NCBI RefSeq assembly: GCF_030373185.1
Contig: NZ_JAUCZH010000001.1
Coordinates: forward strand, 496,001 to 560,000
Length of the DNA: 64,000 bases
Direction: 5' to 3'
Origin: Tabrizicola sp.
GTDB taxonomy: Bacteria > Pseudomonadota > Alphaproteobacteria > Rhodobacterales > Rhodobacteraceae
This document shows positions 1 to 8,106 of the stretch, in pieces (position 1 is the first letter of the stretch; every line of letters starts with the position of its first letter). The notes beneath the pieces were generated by a model. The model was not told the DNA's origin, ran no database searches, and saw nothing but the letters and a program-made list of their open reading frames with translations. The translations under genes were made by a program, and so were the position numbers.

Positions 1-344
1 TGCCGGAGGGCGCAAACCTGCGCTATCTGGAAACGCTGCATCTGGCGGGAGGGCGGCCCTATGTGCTGGAGACCCGCTGGCTGAACCCTGCGATCCTGCC
101 CGATCCCGGCCCGGATTTCGCGCAGGAAAGTGCGAATGAATGGCTGGTGACCCATGTCAGCCTTGTGGCGGGTGATATCGCCTTTACCGCCGAAGCCGCG
201 AACCCGCGCGAGGCCGAGGTGCTGGGCGTGCCGCCCGGCACCGCGCTGCTGGTGGCTGAGCGTACCACTCAAGGCACAAGCGGGCCGGTCACGCTGGTCC
301 GGCTGGCCCATGCGCCGGGACACCGGGTGCAGATGACGTTCTGA
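1..344 (+). CDS. GntR/HutC-family transcriptional regulator, C-terminal part (UTRA domain)
   Basis: The reading frame is open from the window edge and ends in TGA at 342-344, so only the last ~114 residues are present; the DNA-binding N-terminus lies upstream. The visible part matches the effector-binding UTRA domain of HutC-like GntR regulators: a segment reading YVLETRWLNP, then ESANEWL, then GVPPGTALLVAERTT and a closing VTLVRLAHAPGHR. HutC proteins repress histidine-utilisation genes and respond to urocanate, but the UTRA fold serves many effectors, so the ligand is not settled. It ends 4 bp before the converging LysR gene. Family assignment is firm; equating it with HutC itself is an inference. 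Confidence 0.75.
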   Translation, partial: PEGANLRYLETLHLAGGRPYVLETRWLNPAILPDPGPDFAQESANEWLVTHVSLVAGDIAFTAEAANPREAEVLGVPPGTALLVAERTTQGTSGPVTLVRLAHAPGHRVQMTF

Positions 345-347
345 GGT

Positions 348-1193
348 CTAGCCGAACTGCCGCCCGACCAGTTGCGTCAGCTTGCGGTGCAGCCTTGTGT
401 GGCGGTTCCTCAGATGCATCGCGGTGTGGATCGGCTGCTGGATCACCGGTGCGTCGTTGATGATCCGAAAGCGCCCGGTATCCACCAGCATCCGCGCGGC
501 ATCCGGCATCACATAGCCCGACCCGCCCATCGCCAGCAAAAGTGCTGCAACGGCGGTGCTTTGCCCGACTGACAGCGGTGCCTCGGACAGTTCCGGCAGC
601 AGGATCCGGTGAGTTCGTTCGAAAGCGGGCGAGAAATGCGCGAAGATCATTGTGGCGGGGTTCACCTCGGCCCTTGTGCGGGCGTCTGACGACACAAGGC
701 GACAGGCGATTTCCCCGACAGAAGAAAAATGCAGGTCGGGGTGGGCCTTGGGCGTGAACAGAACCGCGAAATCGAGCGCCCCGGTCACAAGGTCGTTGCA
801 CATCTGGGTGGAATAGTCGGGTTCAATGTAGAACGCCGTCTGCGGCAAGGCCTGCCGGAAGGCCGCGACCAGCGGGCCAAGGGTCGCCGCTGCAAGGTCA
901 TTCTGGATGCCAAGCCGAAGCGTCAGCGCCGCATCGCCTGACGGCAGCACCGCACGCCGCGCCGCGATCCATTCCTGCCGCAGCATTCTCGCATGGGTCT
1001 CGAACCGCAGGCCTTCAGTCGTAAGGTCGGTCCCTGCGCGCGACCGGCGGAACAGCGTGGTGTCCAGCGCCTGCTCCAGCGTCCTTACCCGGGCCGACAC
1101 GGTGGATTGCGTCACCCCCAGCCGGTCAGCGGTGCGGTTGAAGCTGCGGGTGTCCACAAGGTCAAGGAAGGTGTCGATGAGTTCTATCTGCAT
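348..1193 (-). CDS. LysR-family transcriptional regulator
   Basis: 281 residues when started at the Met of MQIELIDTFLDL; the frame runs 14 codons further upstream, but LysR proteins normally begin a few residues before the winged helix. The N-terminal HTH is clear (SFNRTADRLGVTQSTVSARV at about 18-37) and is followed by the linker helix and a periplasmic-binding-like effector domain. It is transcribed away from the flavoprotein operon that begins at 1372, the usual layout for a LysR gene controlling its neighbour. The 178-bp gap holds a 6-bp inverted repeat with a 7-bp spacer, a plausible binding site. The effector is unknown. Confidence 0.88.
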   Translation of the reverse strand: MQIELIDTFLDLVDTRSFNRTADRLGVTQSTVSARVRTLEQALDTTLFRRSRAGTDLTTEGLRFETHARMLRQEWIAARRAVLPSGDAALTLRLGIQNDLAAATLGPLVAAFRQALPQTAFYIEPDYSTQMCNDLVTGALDFAVLFTPKAHPDLHFSSVGEIACRLVSSDARTRAEVNPATMIFAHFSPAFERTHRILLPELSEAPLSVGQSTAVAALLLAMGGSGYVMPDAARMLVDTGRFRIINDAPVIQQPIHTAMHLRNRHTRLHRKLTQLVGRQFG

Positions 1194-1240
1194 TCTCGGG
1201 CCATGCTTCCTGTGGCCGATCGCCGGGGGTTTCACACCCC

Positions 1241-1274
1241 CGGACCCCCGTGGGATATTTGGGGACAGATGAAA
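1241..1274. repeat. Dispersed intergenic repeat, GGATATTT type
   Basis: The stretch reads CGGACCCCCGTG, then GGATATTT, then GGGGACAGATGAAA. Nearly the same words occur at 49811-49853, and a related unit with GAGTATTT occurs at four other gaps in this window. Unlike the other copies, this one lies between two divergently transcribed genes rather than just after a gene end. Confidence 0.6.
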
Positions 1275-1279
1275 TCTTC

Positions 1280-1298
1280 TGATCGGCTTTGTCGATCA
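1280..1298. promoter_or_regulatory. Candidate LysR operator (inverted repeat)
   Basis: TGATCG, seven bases, then CGATCA: a perfect 6-bp inverted repeat, centred about 95 bp upstream of the LysR start and 83 bp upstream of the operon start at 1372. LysR proteins bind dyads containing T-N11-A, which this fits in size. No other perfect dyad of this length was noticed in the gap. Binding is inferred from position and symmetry only. Confidence 0.4.
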
Positions 1299-1371
1299 AT
1301 AGCGCAGTGATTGCCGAATTGAAAGCACGTCACGGAAGTCCGATAGTGCGCGCAGAAATGGGGAGGCGGTC

Positions 1372-3813
1372 ATGGCGGAATTCGCAAGCGCGCGGGTGGT
1401 GATCATCGGGGGGGGCGCGGTCGGGGCCTCGGCGCTTTACCATCTGGCCAAGGCCGGCTGGACAGATTGCCTCCTTCTGGAAAAGAACGAGTTGACGGCG
1501 GGCAGCACATGGCACGCAGCGGGCAATGTGCCGACGTTTTCGTCCAGCTGGTCGATCATGAACATGCAGCGCTATTCGGCCGGCCTTTACAGGGGGCTGG
1601 GTGAGGCGGTCGATTACCCGATGAACTACCATGTCACCGGGTCGGTCCGACTTGGCCACAGCGCCGAGCGGCTTTTGGAGTTCAGGAAGGTCGCCGGCAT
1701 GGGCCGCTATCAGGGGATGGAGCTTGATATCCTGTCACCTGAAGAGATCCGCAGCCGCTATCCCTTTGTGGAAACGCATGACCTGACTGGCGCGCTTTAC
1801 GACCCCTATGACGGTGACATCGACCCCGCACAATTGACGCAGGCGCTTGCCAAGGGTGCCAGGACCATGGGCGCGCGGGTGGAGCGGTTCTGCCCGGTGA
1901 CTGCCGCGCGCTGGACCGGGACAGAGTGGATTCTGTCGACGCCGAAGGGCGAAGTGCGCGCCGAATATGTGGTGAACGCGGGCGGCTACTATGCCGCGCA
2001 AGTGGGCGCGATGTTCGGTCGCCGCGTGCCGATGATGGTGATGAGCCATCAATACATGCTGTTCGACACGATTCCCGAACTCGAAGCCTGGACGAGGGAG
2101 GTCGGCCACAAGCTGCCGCTGCTCCGCGATGTCGACAGCTCCTACTATCTGCGGCAGGAAAAGATGGGCTTCAACCTTGGGCCTTACGAGAGCAATTGCC
2201 GTGCGCATTGGGCGACGCCGGATGATCCGTTCCCCGAGGATTTCAGCTTCCAGCTTTATCCCGACGACCTTGACCGGCTGGAATGGCACATCAATGACGC
2301 CATGGCCCGGGTGCCTTTGTTGGCGCAGGCAAACCTGACCAAGGTGATCAACGGCCCGATCCCCTATACCCCCGACGGCAACCCTCTGATCGGGCCGATG
2401 CCCGGTGTGCCGAACGCGTTCGAGGCTTGCGTCTTCACCTTTGGCATCTGTCAGGCCGGGGGCGCGGGCAAGGTACTGGCGGAATGGATCACCGAGGGCG
2501 CCACCGAATGGGACATGTGGTCTTGCGACCCGCGCCGCTTTACCGGCTGGGAGGATCACGACTACTGCGTCAAGAAGGGGATGGAGGTCTACGGCCACGA
2601 ATACGCCATGCACTTCCCCCACCACGCCTGGCCCGAAGGCCGGATGAAGCGGCTGTCTGCGGTGCATGACCGGACAGCCGCCTTGGGCGCGCAGTTCGGG
2701 CCTTACAACGGCTATGAGCGCGCGCTTTGGTATGCGCGGCCGGGCGATGATACATCGGATGGGGCGCAACGCACTTGGGCGCGCAAAGGGCCGTGGTTTG
2801 GCGCCGTTGCCGATGAATGCGCTGCCGTCCGCGACGCCTGCGGCATCCTCGATTTGCCGGGCTTCAGCCGGTTCCGCCTGACCGGGGCAGGGGCGGCAGA
2901 CTGGCTGACGGCCCAGATCACCGGCAAGCTGCCCGCCGTCGGGCGGCTGGGCCTTGCCTATTTCGCCGATGACAAGGGCCGGATCGTCACCGAGATGTCG
3001 GTGGCCCGCCTCGCTGACGACGACATCCTTCTGATCACCGCCGCTACCGCGCAACTGCATGACCTGGGCTGGCTGGAGCGTCACCTTGCCCCCGGCCTGA
3101 GGCTTGCCGATGTCAGCGCCGACTGGTCCTGCCAGATCCTGACCGGACCGAAAGCGCGTGAGGTCCTGCAAGCGGCGGGGGCCGGGGCAGACCTGACGAA
3201 GGGCTGGCTGACCCACCAGGCCGCCCGCATCGCGGGGCGTGAGGTGATGCTGATGCGCGTCTCCTTCGCGGGCGAGCTTGGCTGGGAAATCCACTCGCGC
3301 CTTGCCGACACCCCGGCTGTCTGGGATGCGGTGATGGCGGCGGGCGCCCCCCTCGGCCTCAAGCCGTTCGGGATGTTCGCGCTCAACAGCTTGCGCATCG
3401 AAAAGGGCTACCGGGCGTGGAAGGGCGACCTTTCGACCGATTACACGGTGTTGCAAGGTGGGTTGGAGCGGTTCATCGACTGGGCCAAGCCTGATTTCCG
3501 GGGCAAGGCGGCTTTGGCTGCGGAAAAACAGGCCGGGGTCACTAAGCGGTTCTGCACCCTTGTGATCGAGGCCGCTGAACATGACCCGCCCTACATGGCG
3601 ACGATCTGGCATCAGGGGCAGGTGGTGGGCGAACTGACTTCGGGCTATTGGGGCCACCGCGTCGACGCCTGCATCGGGCTTGGCATGCTCAAGGCCGATC
3701 TGAACGTGGCGGGGCAGGAGGTCGAGGTTGAAATCTTCGGCCAGCGCTACCCGGCAACCGTCAAGGCCGATGCCCCGCTGTGGGATCCGAAGAACGAGCG
3801 GATCCGCGCATGA
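1372..3813 (+). CDS. FAD-dependent oxidoreductase with GcvT domains (dimethylglycine/sarcosine dehydrogenase-like), paralogue 1
   Basis: 813 residues, the usual length for the dimethylglycine dehydrogenase family. Order: N-terminal DAO fold with the dinucleotide motif GGGAVG (13-18) and STWHAAG (45-51), whose His48 lines up with the covalent-FAD histidine of the family; a central FAD-oxidoreductase region to about 430; then GCV_T and GCV_T_C domains that in relatives pass formaldehyde-level carbon to tetrahydrofolate. After WHAAG the chain reads NVPTFSSSW, unlike the LIGQLRGS of paralogue 2, so substrates may differ. A ribosome-binding site (GGGGAGG) precedes the ATG. First gene of an operon; its stop overlaps the next start (ATGA at 3810-3813). 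Oxidative N-demethylation is inferred from family; the substrate is unknown. Confidence 0.88.
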   Translation: MAEFASARVVIIGGGAVGASALYHLAKAGWTDCLLLEKNELTAGSTWHAAGNVPTFSSSWSIMNMQRYSAGLYRGLGEAVDYPMNYHVTGSVRLGHSAERLLEFRKVAGMGRYQGMELDILSPEEIRSRYPFVETHDLTGALYDPYDGDIDPAQLTQALAKGARTMGARVERFCPVTAARWTGTEWILSTPKGEVRAEYVVNAGGYYAAQVGAMFGRRVPMMVMSHQYMLFDTIPELEAWTREVGHKLPLLRDVDSSYYLRQEKMGFNLGPYESNCRAHWATPDDPFPEDFSFQLYPDDLDRLEWHINDAMARVPLLAQANLTKVINGPIPYTPDGNPLIGPMPGVPNAFEACVFTFGICQAGGAGKVLAEWITEGATEWDMWSCDPRRFTGWEDHDYCVKKGMEVYGHEYAMHFPHHAWPEGRMKRLSAVHDRTAALGAQFGPYNGYERALWYARPGDDTSDGAQRTWARKGPWFGAVADECAAVRDACGILDLPGFSRFRLTGAGAADWLTAQITGKLPAVGRLGLAYFADDKGRIVTEMSVARLADDDILLITAATAQLHDLGWLERHLAPGLRLADVSADWSCQILTGPKAREVLQAAGAGADLTKGWLTHQAARIAGREVMLMRVSFAGELGWEIHSRLADTPAVWDAVMAAGAPLGLKPFGMFALNSLRIEKGYRAWKGDLSTDYTVLQGGLERFIDWAKPDFRGKAALAAEKQAGVTKRFCTLVIEAAEHDPPYMATIWHQGQVVGELTSGYWGHRVDACIGLGMLKADLNVAGQEVEVEIFGQRYPATVKADAPLWDPKNERIRA

Positions 3814-4847
3814 CCGATCTGCCTGCCACCATGTCCGGCGTCCAGTTGATCGGCCATGGCGGACCGGAGATGCTGGTCTGGCGCGATGACATCCCCGTGC
3901 CGCGCCCCGGTCCGGGTGAGGTGCTGGTGCGGGTTCTGGCGGCGGGCGTGAACATGACCGACATCAACACCCGCAAGGGCTGGTATGGGGGCGAGGGGCG
4001 CGCGGCGGGCTGGTCCGGGCAGATGGGCTTTCCCCGGATTCAGGGATCAGATCTTTGCGGGCGGATCGTGGCGCTGGGGCAAGGGGTCGCTGGGCTGGCG
4101 CTGGGCGCGCGGGTGATCTGCCCGACCAACCAGCACGAACCGACGGCGGAAAACCCGATTGCCTTTGTGTCGATCGGATCGGAATTTGACGGGGCTTTCG
4201 CGCAATACTGTCTGGTCAAGACGCGGCATCTGCATGATGTCAGCGCCTCACCACTGACCGATATCGAGATTGGGGCGATGCCCTGCGCCTATGGCACGGC
4301 GCACAACCTGTTGACCCGGGCCGGCGTGGCGGTGGGCGAACGGGTGTTGATCACCGGCGCATCGGGTGGGGTGGGGTTGGCTGCGGTGCAACTGGCGCTG
4401 TTGCGCGGGGCCGAGGTGACGGGCCAGTGCAGCCTGTCAAAATCCGGCCCGCTTCGGGCGCTGAACGCCACGGTGCTGGCCCGTGACAGCCAACCGCGCG
4501 GCAACAGTTTCGACGTGGTGATCGACGTGGTTGGCGGCGATGGCTGGCAGGACAGGCTGGACGCGCTGCGTGCCGGGGGGCGCTATGCTACCTCGGGTGC
4601 GGTGGCCGGACCGATGGTCAAGGGTGATCTGCGCCGCATCTATCTGAATGACCTGACGATCTACGGCGCGACCCACCAGCCGCGTGAGGTTTTCGCCGGC
4701 CTTGTCACCATCATCAACACCGCCCGTATCCGGCCGGTGGTGTCCAAGACCTATCCCTTGCGCGATATCGCCCTTGCGCAGGCCGATCTGGCGGAAGGGC
4801 GCTACCCCGGCAAACTTGTCCTTGTTCCATCGGAGCCCGCACCATGA
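3810..4847 (+). CDS. MDR-superfamily NAD(P)-dependent alcohol dehydrogenase/quinone oxidoreductase
   Basis: 345 residues from the ATG that overlaps the upstream stop; an in-frame start 10 codons earlier lies inside the previous gene and is not needed. A GroES-like N-terminal domain (PGPGEVLVRVLAAGVNMTD) is followed by a Rossmann domain with GASGGVGLAAVQLA near 183-196. The cysteine cluster of the structural zinc site is not apparent, which favours the zinc-free quinone-oxidoreductase branch. It overlaps both neighbours by four bases, so it is very likely co-translated with the two flavoproteins and acts in the same pathway, perhaps reducing or oxidising a carbon-skeleton intermediate. Substrate unknown. 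Confidence 0.82.
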   Translation: MTDLPATMSGVQLIGHGGPEMLVWRDDIPVPRPGPGEVLVRVLAAGVNMTDINTRKGWYGGEGRAAGWSGQMGFPRIQGSDLCGRIVALGQGVAGLALGARVICPTNQHEPTAENPIAFVSIGSEFDGAFAQYCLVKTRHLHDVSASPLTDIEIGAMPCAYGTAHNLLTRAGVAVGERVLITGASGGVGLAAVQLALLRGAEVTGQCSLSKSGPLRALNATVLARDSQPRGNSFDVVIDVVGGDGWQDRLDALRAGGRYATSGAVAGPMVKGDLRRIYLNDLTIYGATHQPREVFAGLVTIINTARIRPVVSKTYPLRDIALAQADLAEGRYPGKLVLVPSEPAP

Positions 4848-7279
4848 CGATCCCCTCAAAAGCCCGCGCCGTCGTGATTGGCGGCGGCGTCTCGGGATGC
4901 TCGGTGGCCTATCATCTGGCCAAGGCGGGCTGGACGGATGTGGTGCTGCTGGAGCGTCGGAAGCTGACCTCTGGCACCACATGGCATGCGGCGGGGCTGA
5001 TCGGGCAATTGCGCGGATCGGCCAACATGACGCGATTGGCCAAGTATTCCGCCGATCTTTATCGCGGTCTGGAGGCTGAAACCGGCGTTGCCACCGGGAT
5101 GAAGCAGGTCGGTTCCATCTCGGTGGCGCTGACGGCCGAGCGGCATGAGGAACTCCTGCGTCAGGCCACCGTCGCGCGGATCTTCGACGTCGAGGTGCAT
5201 GAGATCAGCCCGGCCGAGGCCAAGGCGAAATACCCCCACCTCAACATTGGTGGTGTGGTCGGTGCCGTCGCCCTGCCGCTCGATGGCCAGTGCGACCCGG
5301 CCAACATCGCGATGGCGCTGGCCAAGGGCGCACGGATGCGGGGTGCGAAGATCTTCGAAGGGGCGCTGGTCACCAAGATCACCACGGCCAATGGCCGGGT
5401 CACCGGGGTGGACTTCGAGACCGCCGAAGGCCCCGGCCATATCGCCGCCGATGTGGTCGTCAACTGTGGCGGCATGTGGGGCCGCGACCTTGCCGCGCAG
5501 AACGGCGTCACGCTGCCCTTGCACGCCTGCGAACATTTCTACCTGGTCACCGAACCCGTCCAGGGCCTTGGTGACATGCCGGTCCTGCGGGTGCCGGACG
5601 AATGCGCCTATTACAAGACCGACGCGGGCAAGATGATGCTGGGCGCGTTCGAGCCTGTGGCCAAACCCTGGGGCATGAACGGCATCCGCAAGGATTTCGA
5701 GTTCGACACCCTGCCCGAAGACTGGGACCACTTCATGCCCATCCTCGAGATGGCCACCAACCGCATGCCCCTGTTTGAAACGGCGGGCATCCACACCTTT
5801 TTCAACGGCCCGGAATCCTTCACCCCGGATGATCGATATTACCTTGGCGAGGCGCCCGAGGTGCAGGGCTACTGGATCGCCGCCGGCTACAACTCCATCG
5901 GAATCGTGTCCTCGGGCGGCGCGGGGCAGGCGCTCGCGCACTGGATCACCGAAGGCGAGGCCCCCTTCGACCTTTGGGAGGTCGATATCCGCCGCGCCCA
6001 GCCCTTCCAGAAGAACCGCCGCTACCTGAAGGAACGGGTCACCGAAACCCTGGGCCTCCTTTACGCCGACCACTTCCCCTATCGCCAGATGGCCACCGCG
6101 CGTGGCGTCCGCCGCTCCCCGATCCACGAACACCTGAAAGCCCGTGGTGCAGTGTTCGGTGAGGTTGCAGGTTGGGAACGCGCCAACTGGTTCGCGAACC
6201 CCGGGCAAGACCCCGAGTACCGCTACTCGTGGAAGCGGCAGAACTGGTTTGACAACCAGCGCGCCGAACACATGGCCGTGCGGGAAAGCGCGGGCCTTTT
6301 CGACATGACCAGCTTCGGCAAGATCCGGGTGGAGGGTCGCGACGCCTGTGCCTTCCTCAACCGGATATCGTCAGCGCAGATGGATGTGGAACCCGGCCGC
6401 ATCGTCTATACGATGTTCCTGAATGAAAACGGCGGGATAGAGGCTGATCTTACAGTTTCCCGCCTCTCGGAAACCGCCTATCTGGCCGTTGTCCCCGGTG
6501 CCACCCTGCAACGCAACCTTGCCTGGATGCGCCAGCACGTCGGCGATGATTTCGCCGTCATAGCCGATGTGACCGCCGCCGAATCCGTCCTGTGCCTCAT
6601 GGGTCCGCAGGCGCGCGACATCCTGGCCAGGGTCTCACCCAACGACTTCAGCAATGCCGCCCATCCCTTTGGCCAGGCGCGTGAAATCGAGATTGGCATG
6701 GGCCTCGCCCGCGCCCACCGCGTCACTTACGTCGGTGAACTGGGGTGGGAGCTTTACGTCTCTGCCGACCAGACCGCCCATGTGTTCGAGGCGATCATGG
6801 AAGCCGCCCCGGACCTCAAGCTTTGTGGTCTGCACACGCTGGATAGTTGCCGCATCGAAAAGGCCTACCGCCACTGGGGCCATGACATCACCGATGAAGA
6901 CCATGTGCTGGAAGCCGGCCTTGGCTTCACGGTTTCCAGCAAGAAACCCGCCTTCATCGGCCGCGATTCCGTGCTGCGGAAGAAGGACGAAGGGGTCTCG
7001 CGCAAGATGCTCCAGTTCCGCCTGAAAGACCCCGAACCGCTTCTGTTCCACAACGAAGCCATTGTCCGCGATGGGAAAATCGTCGGCCCCGTCACCAGCG
7101 GCAACTACGGCCACTTCCTTGGCGGCGCGATCGGTCTGGGCTACGTCCCCGCCAAAGGCCAGACCGATGAGGACATCGTCGCCTCGCACTACGAGATCGA
7201 GGTAGCCGGCCAGCGGCATGAAGCCCTCGCCAGCCTCGCCCCGATGCATGACCCGAAATCCGAACGGGTCCGCGCATGA
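4844..7279 (+). CDS. FAD-dependent oxidoreductase with GcvT domains (dimethylglycine/sarcosine dehydrogenase-like), paralogue 2
   Basis: 811 residues with the same domain order as the gene at 1372: Rossmann motif GGGVSG (13-18), TTWHAAG with His48 as the probable covalent FAD attachment residue, central oxidoreductase region, then GCV_T (from about 440) and GCV_T_C. The segment after the flavin histidine, LIGQLRGSANMT, is the form I associate with dimethylglycine and sarcosine dehydrogenases, so this paralogue is the better candidate for a true DMG or sarcosine enzyme. In the family, methyl groups leave as 5,10-methylene-tetrahydrofolate and electrons pass to an electron-transfer flavoprotein. 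Its start and stop both overlap neighbours by four bases (ATGA). Confidence 0.9.
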   Translation: MTIPSKARAVVIGGGVSGCSVAYHLAKAGWTDVVLLERRKLTSGTTWHAAGLIGQLRGSANMTRLAKYSADLYRGLEAETGVATGMKQVGSISVALTAERHEELLRQATVARIFDVEVHEISPAEAKAKYPHLNIGGVVGAVALPLDGQCDPANIAMALAKGARMRGAKIFEGALVTKITTANGRVTGVDFETAEGPGHIAADVVVNCGGMWGRDLAAQNGVTLPLHACEHFYLVTEPVQGLGDMPVLRVPDECAYYKTDAGKMMLGAFEPVAKPWGMNGIRKDFEFDTLPEDWDHFMPILEMATNRMPLFETAGIHTFFNGPESFTPDDRYYLGEAPEVQGYWIAAGYNSIGIVSSGGAGQALAHWITEGEAPFDLWEVDIRRAQPFQKNRRYLKERVTETLGLLYADHFPYRQMATARGVRRSPIHEHLKARGAVFGEVAGWERANWFANPGQDPEYRYSWKRQNWFDNQRAEHMAVRESAGLFDMTSFGKIRVEGRDACAFLNRISSAQMDVEPGRIVYTMFLNENGGIEADLTVSRLSETAYLAVVPGATLQRNLAWMRQHVGDDFAVIADVTAAESVLCLMGPQARDILARVSPNDFSNAAHPFGQAREIEIGMGLARAHRVTYVGELGWELYVSADQTAHVFEAIMEAAPDLKLCGLHTLDSCRIEKAYRHWGHDITDEDHVLEAGLGFTVSSKKPAFIGRDSVLRKKDEGVSRKMLQFRLKDPEPLLFHNEAIVRDGKIVGPVTSGNYGHFLGGAIGLGYVPAKGQTDEDIVASHYEIEVAGQRHEALASLAPMHDPKSERVRA

Positions 7280-8106
7280 CAATGGCCGCCCGGCATCAGG
7301 CGTTCCACGACCTGCACCAGCAGGGCTGTTTCGTGATCCCCAACCCTTGGGATCGCGGCAGCGCACGCATGATGGCCGCGCTTGGCGCCAAGGCGCTGGC
7401 CACCTCCTCGGCGGCGCATGCCTTCACCATCGGCCGCCCCGATCTGGGCGGCGTCACGCGCGATGAGGCCTTGGCCCACGCGCAAGACCTGATCGCCGCC
7501 ACCCCTCTGCCGGTGTCGGGCGATTTCGAGAACGGCTTTGGCGACAGCCCCGATGACGTGGCCGAAACGGTGCGCCTGTCGGGTGAGGTGGGCCTGTCCG
7601 GCATCAGCGTCGAGGATACGCAGATGCAGCCCGGCAACCCCGCCTACGCCTTCGATCTGGCCGTGGACCGCATCCGCGCCGGGGCCGCCGCCGCCCGGGC
7701 GCTTGGCCGCCCCTTCATCTTTTGCGCCCGCGCAGATGGTGTCATGCATGGTAGCTACGATCTTGCCGAAGGCATCCGCCGCCTGCAGGCGTTTGAGGCT
7801 GCGGGGGCTGATCTGCTCTATCTTCCCGTCCCGCCGGGCAAGGCGGAACTCGCGCAAATCCTTGCCTCGGTGACCAAACCCGTCAACGCGCTGGCCGCCG
7901 GGCCGCTCAAATCGTCTACAGTCGCCGAACTGGCCACCATGGGCGTCCGCCGCATCTCGACCGGCAGCCAGATCGCGCGGGCCACCCATGCCATCATCCG
8001 TGACGCCGTGAACGCCATGCTGGGGGAGGGCAGCTTTGCCCCCCTGATGGCCACTGCCAGCGGTGACGAAATCGATGCACTCCTGCTCAAGGGATCAGAC
8101 CAATGA
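7276..8106 (+). CDS. Isocitrate lyase/phosphoenolpyruvate mutase family protein
   Basis: 276 residues, typical of the short PEP-mutase branch of the ICL superfamily. The chain carries CFVIPNPWDRGSARMM near the N-terminus, ALATSSAAHAFTIGRPD, the substrate-loop region LPVSGDFENGFGDSP and GISVEDTQ, all hallmarks of this family, which includes phosphonomutases, oxaloacetate hydrolases and 2-methylisocitrate lyases that cleave or rearrange C-C or C-P bonds at Mg-bound oxyacids. The catalytic KKCGH of true isocitrate lyase is absent. Start and stop overlap neighbours by four bases, fixing it within the demethylation operon. Which 2-oxo or hydroxy acid it handles cannot be told from sequence. Confidence 0.82.
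   Translation: MTMAARHQAFHDLHQQGCFVIPNPWDRGSARMMAALGAKALATSSAAHAFTIGRPDLGGVTRDEALAHAQDLIAATPLPVSGDFENGFGDSPDDVAETVRLSGEVGLSGISVEDTQMQPGNPAYAFDLAVDRIRAGAAAARALGRPFIFCARADGVMHGSYDLAEGIRRLQAFEAAGADLLYLPVPPGKAELAQILASVTKPVNALAAGPLKSSTVAELATMGVRRISTGSQIARATHAIIRDAVNAMLGEGSFAPLMATASGDEIDALLLKGSDQ

Noticed and set aside
1735-3657. 640-codon open frame on the minus strand opposite the first flavoprotein
   Set aside because: It lies fully antisense to a gene with clear family motifs; long antisense frames are common in GC-rich DNA. The same applies to the frames at 9661-11631, 21088-22890, 49847-51022 and 58660-60144.
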